Positions 61,120-64,000 of a stretch of 64,000 nucleotides of DNA are shown piece after piece. Position numbers and translations under genes: made by a program. This stretch comes from Brevibacillus sp. SYP-B805 (lineage in GTDB: Bacteria > Bacillota > Bacilli > Brevibacillales > Brevibacillaceae). The notes under the pieces were generated by a model. It was not told where the DNA came from and made no database searches. It saw only the letters and a list, made by a program, of their open reading frames with translations. The first letter of the stretch is position 1. Each line of letters begins with the position of its first letter. The stretch lies in NCBI RefSeq assembly GCF_011059135.1, contig NZ_JAALGD010000006.1:62001-126000 (forward strand), in the 5' to 3' direction.

Positions 61120-61896
61120 ATGGAAACCTTGTTAAAAGGAAAAAATATTCTCATCATGGGCGTAGCCAACCACCGCAGCATTGCATGGGGAATCGCCCAA
61201 TCCCTCTCGAAAGCGGGCGCCAACCTGCTCTTCACGTATCAGGGGGAGAGACTGCGCGAAAACGTGGCCGAACTGGCTGCGACCTTGAACCAGCCGGAAA
61301 CCATCCTGATCAATTGCGATGTGACCAAGGATGAAGAGGTTGCCGCCGCCTTCGCCCAAATCAAGGAAAAAGTGGGCGTGCTGCACGGCGTGGCACACTG
61401 CATCGCCTTCGCCAAGACGGAAGAGCTGGAAGGGGAATTCATCAACACCTCCCGTGACGGCTATGCGCTGGCGCAGGATATCAGCGCCTACTCGCTGGTG
61501 GCTGTTGCACGCGAAGCCCGTCCGCTGATGACAGAAGGCGGCAGCATTGTGACGCTGACCTACCTCGGCGGAGAGCGGGTTGTCCCCAACTACAACGTGA
61601 TGGGCGTTGCCAAGGCGGCGCTTGATGCCTGCGTCCGCTATCTGGCGAGCGATCTGGGCAAAGAGAACATTCGCGTAAACGCCATCTCCGCCGGACCGAT
61701 CCGCACCCTGGCGGCAAAAGGCGTGCGCAATTTCAACTCGATCCTGAAGGAAATCGAAGAGAAAGCGCCGCTTCGCCGGACCGTGGATCAATCCGACGTG
61801 GGGGATACGGCCCTTTTCCTGTTCAGCCATCTCTCCCGCGGCATTACCGGGGAAATTCTTCACGTGGACGCAGGCTACAGCATCATGGGCCGCTAA
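61120..61896 (+). CDS. fabI: Enoyl-ACP reductase I
   Basis: 258 residues. Last reductive step of fatty-acid elongation, using NAD(P)H. An atypical SDR: GVANHRSIAWGIAQSL is the divergent FabI nucleotide loop, and Tyr148 (LTYLGG), Tyr158 and Lys165 (Y-x6-K) form the active site. SHLSRGITGEILHVDAGYSIMG closes the family pattern. ATG about nine bases after AAAGGGG. The target of triclosan-type inhibitors in Bacilli. Confidence 0.96.
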   Translation: METLLKGKNILIMGVANHRSIAWGIAQSLSKAGANLLFTYQGERLRENVAELAATLNQPETILINCDVTKDEEVAAAFAQIKEKVGVLHGVAHCIAFAKTEELEGEFINTSRDGYALAQDISAYSLVAVAREARPLMTEGGSIVTLTYLGGERVVPNYNVMGVAKAALDACVRYLASDLGKENIRVNAISAGPIRTLAAKGVRNFNSILKEIEEKAPLRRTVDQSDVGDTALFLFSHLSRGITGEILHVDAGYSIMGR

Positions 61897-61915
61897 GCGG
61901 GAAGCCACGCATAAT

Positions 61916-61963
61916 AGGCTCCTTTCCGGGCACGTTAGAAAAAAACGGTCTGGAAAGGAGCCT
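61916..61963 (+). promoter_or_regulatory. Hairpin after fabI that contains the next ribosome site
   Basis: AGGCTCCTTTCC (61916-61927) pairs perfectly with GGAAAGGAGCCT (61952-61963). It may terminate fabI transcripts, but the tail is not a T-tract. Its second arm includes AAAGGAG, the ribosome site of the small gene at 61969, so it could block that gene's translation. Confidence 0.55.
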
Positions 61964-61968
61964 TGCTT

Positions 61969-62139
61969 ATGTATCCGATCATTACGTCGTATGACGAATT
62001 GTTGTACTATTTGGGGCGTCCCAACGACATGATGCCACCGCTGGCTTCAGAAGAAGGGGCGTCAGCGGCCCATCTCGCCGATGAAGCGGGAGATGCGGGT
62101 CGTTCTGCCGAAGCGCTCCCGGGGGATGCCGATAAATAA
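61969..62139 (+). CDS. Possible small protein overlapping the helicase gene
   Basis: 56 codons. ATG eight bases after AAGGAG. MYPIITSYDELLYYLGRPND opens plausibly; the second half (Ala/Asp/Gly-rich) overlaps the 3' end of the leftward helicase gene by 78 bases and may reflect that strand's composition. Moderate to low confidence. Confidence 0.4.
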   Translation: MYPIITSYDELLYYLGRPNDMMPPLASEEGASAAHLADEAGDAGRSAEALPGDADK

Positions 62140-63999
62140 CTGGCGGCGGGCCCGGGTAATGGCGACGTACATCAAGCGGCGTTCTTCCTCCAGGGCCTTC
62201 GCGCTGCCGCTGCGCAGCTCCTCCAGGGCAAATTCGTGCGGAAGCGCCCCCTCCACCAGATCGGGGAGGAAAACGGTATCGAATTCCAAGCCTTTCGCGC
62301 GGTGGATACTCATCACCTGCACACTTTCTCCAAGCGCTGGCGCACTTGTGCGCCGCGCTTTTTCTTTGTCCGTCATCGCCGCCACATGGGCGAGAAAGCC
62401 GGGGATGGTGGCATGGCGCTTGGCCGCAGCGAGCAGCTGCTGCAGATCATCGCTCGTCCGGGTGCGGGTCTGGCCGGCTCCCTCCCTGGACCGCTTTTTG
62501 ACATAGTCGCGCAGCCTGCCGTCTTCATAGATCAGCTCCAAGGCCTGGGCGGGCGAGCAGGAGGGCACGGCAGCCAGGATCTCGCCCACCTTTTGCAGGT
62601 GTTGGCGCTGGTATCCCTTCAGGCCGGGAAGACGGGGAAGCACAGCGAGCAGCGGCTTATCATCCAGGATCGATTGGCTGCGCAGCGCATTCCACTGCTC
62701 ATGGGCCAGGTAAAGGGTGGGCATGATCTCCCGCATGGCCCCCGCGTCGTCGGGATTGAGCGCAAGGCGGAGGTAGCCAAGGGCCCAACGAACGGCCTGC
62801 TTTTCGTAAAAAGGCTCATCCTCGTGGATAAACCGGAACGGAATATCAGCTTCCATCATGCGTTCCAGGATGGGCCGCGCCGATTCACTGGTGCGGAAAA
62901 GGACGGCAAACTGGCTGAGGGAAGCGCCGGACGCCCGCTGGTGAAGAATCTCGTCAACCATGCGGGACGCCTGCTCTTCTTCATCGGCCGGGTAAAACAG
63001 AAAGCTTTCCCCCTCGTCGGTATGAAACGATTTCAGCTCCTTTTTCCAGCGGGCACGGTTGTTGCCGATCAAGGAGTAGCCGAGCCCCACGATGGTGGAA
63101 CGGGAACGGAAGTTGACTTCCAGCGTAATGGTCTTCGCATCCGGATAATCCTTCGTAAAGCCGAGGATATATGCCGGACTGCTGCCGCGAAAGCCGTAAA
63201 TCGACTGATCGTCATCCCCGACCACGCACAGGTTGTTCTGGGGGGCGGCCAGCAGTTTGATGGTTTCGTACTGGACGCGGTTGATATCTTGAAACTCGTC
63301 GATCATCACATACCGGATCCGCTCCTGATACCGGCGCCGTACCTCCTCCTCCCGCAGCAGCAGCTCATAGCAGCCGCACAGCATGTCGTCAAAGTCAAAC
63401 CAGCCGTGGTGGCGCTTCGCTTCCTCATAGTGCGGATAGAGAAGGCGGGCCCGCTCTTCTTCATCGCTGGCGAACGGAAGGGAGGAGAGGTCGGCAGGCA
63501 GGAGATACTCGTTTTTCCAGCGGCTGATGATGGCAAGCACCTCCTCCAACTCCGCCTCCTTCATGTCAGGCTGCTGGGCCTGGTGAAGCGCGCCCGTCTC
63601 CAGCAGCAGGCGTCGTTTCTGCCAGTTCTGCTTCAGGAGGCGATGCGGAGCCCACCGCTGCGGCTGATGGTGGGTGAGGATCCGGTAAAAGATGCTGTGA
63701 AAGGTGCCGCTGACAAGCGCCTGCGCCTGCTGCCGGGATAGCTGGGCGGAAAGCCGCTGCTTCAGCTCTTCCGCCGCTTTGGTGGTGAAGGTGACCACCA
63801 TGATGGTACGGGGATCCACGCCCTGTTCCCCGATCAGGTGGGCGCAGCGCGCGGTCATCACCCTGGTTTTGCCGCTGCCCGCCCCGGCCAGGATGAGCAG
63901 AGGCCCTTCCGTCGTATGGACCGCCCGCTGCTGCTCGGGGTGCAGGCAATCATCGTTCCGGCCGGTCCAGGCGGGGATCATCCGCTTGGGGTTCAAGCG
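62062..63999 (-). CDS. UvrD/PcrA-type (SF1A) DNA helicase, start at or beyond the window edge
   Basis: At least 645 codons, frame open to the window end. Motifs in order: Q-motif LHPEQQRAVHTTEGPLLILA, Walker A AGAGSGKTRVM, Ia VTFTTKAAEEL, II MIDEFQDINR, III GDDDQSIYGFRGS, IV EVNFRSRSTIV, V MSIHRAKGLEFDTVFLP and VI LMYVAITRARRQLFIG. It translocates 3' to 5' on single-stranded DNA in repair or replication restart. A TTG start at 63996 or ATG at 63981 are candidates. The duplex-destabilising 2B region seems shorter than in PcrA, as in UvrD-like accessory helicases. Confidence 0.92.
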   Translation of the reverse strand, partial: RLNPKRMIPAWTGRNDDCLHPEQQRAVHTTEGPLLILAGAGSGKTRVMTARCAHLIGEQGVDPRTIMVVTFTTKAAEELKQRLSAQLSRQQAQALVSGTFHSIFYRILTHHQPQRWAPHRLLKQNWQKRRLLLETGALHQAQQPDMKEAELEEVLAIISRWKNEYLLPADLSSLPFASDEEERARLLYPHYEEAKRHHGWFDFDDMLCGCYELLLREEEVRRRYQERIRYVMIDEFQDINRVQYETIKLLAAPQNNLCVVGDDDQSIYGFRGSSPAYILGFTKDYPDAKTITLEVNFRSRSTIVGLGYSLIGNNRARWKKELKSFHTDEGESFLFYPADEEEQASRMVDEILHQRASGASLSQFAVLFRTSESARPILERMMEADIPFRFIHEDEPFYEKQAVRWALGYLRLALNPDDAGAMREIMPTLYLAHEQWNALRSQSILDDKPLLAVLPRLPGLKGYQRQHLQKVGEILAAVPSCSPAQALELIYEDGRLRDYVKKRSREGAGQTRTRTSDDLQQLLAAAKRHATIPGFLAHVAAMTDKEKARRTSAPALGESVQVMSIHRAKGLEFDTVFLPDLVEGALPHEFALEELRSGSAKALEEERRLMYVAITRARRQLFIGIPRERFGRTTRISRFIGEMGR

Positions 64000-64000
64000 T

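Noticed and set aside
62236-63741. A 501-codon plus-strand frame inside the UvrD-type helicase
   Set aside because: All SF1 helicase motifs are on the minus strand; the opposite frame has no family resemblance.

Overview
The window looks like chromosome of a GC-rich, aerobic, endospore-forming-type Firmicute of the order Bacillales. A Brevibacillus or close Paenibacillaceae/Brevibacillaceae relative is the best guess. This is inferred from strong AAGGAGG-type ribosome sites, frequent GTG/TTG starts, Bacillus-type regulatory sites (a FapR-like box before fabH, a FadR-like box before a dienoyl-CoA reductase, a cre-like site) and Bacillus-lineage families (YhaM, YtnP, LCP, DUF1232, AzlCD, MocR). 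No rRNA, tRNA, CRISPR array, phage module or intact insertion sequence was seen. About 70 genes are supported, and most intergenic gaps hold clear hairpin terminators.

Layout. 1-3.8 kb: the 5' end of pyruvate carboxylase (leftward), a gamma-glutamylcyclotransferase-like protein, thiol peroxidase, and a POT peptide transporter. 3.8-6.6 kb: an orphan Mur-ligase-like gene and a pseudouridine synthase. 6.6-9.7 kb: a long leader with a cre-like site and two terminator-like hairpins, then a three-gene aromatic (homogentisate) catabolic operon. 9.8-15.8 kb: small membrane proteins, methionine aminopeptidase, NadE, DedA, DUF1232 and YhaM. 15.9-19.5 kb: a pair of unrecognised genes sharing a helical module, then a large SEC-C protein. 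19.6-25.3 kb: Fsr-like efflux, iron alcohol dehydrogenase, an LCP cell-wall ligase and small proteins. 25.4-34.3 kb: a FadH-like reductase, a very large degenerate kinase/ATPase-GGDEF protein, a YtnP-like lactonase and FabH. 34.4-43.5 kb: an epimerase, an MFS pump, a GDSL esterase, an ABC exporter, an ECF sigma/anti-sigma pair and an XPB helicase. 43.6-47.0 kb: an AT-rich stretch with decayed genes. 47.1-64 kb: a CorC/HlyC transporter behind a long leader, an aromatic-acid-exporter-like protein behind twin operators, an intracellular-type subtilase, SurE, ThpR, a methyltransferase, an azlC-azlD-MocR operon, a RacA-like protein, a ZIP transporter, FabI and a UvrD-type helicase cut by the window edge.

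The most unusual item is a family of roughly 225-bp, strongly structured repeats. Two full copies lie near 17.2 and 24.5 kb and a 3' fragment near 2.1 kb. Each sits directly after the stop codon or terminator of a gene. The third copy lies between perfect 18-bp direct repeats that duplicate a terminator, as expected of an insertion. Both arms of three internal stems are identical between the two full copies; a fourth, short stem carries one mismatch in copy 2.

Other points of interest are the paired genes at 15.9-17.2 kb, the giant GGDEF protein whose upstream kinase and ATPase parts have lost their catalytic motifs, the twin-operator promoter at 48.8 kb, and two uncharacterised leader RNAs (6.6 and 47.1 kb).
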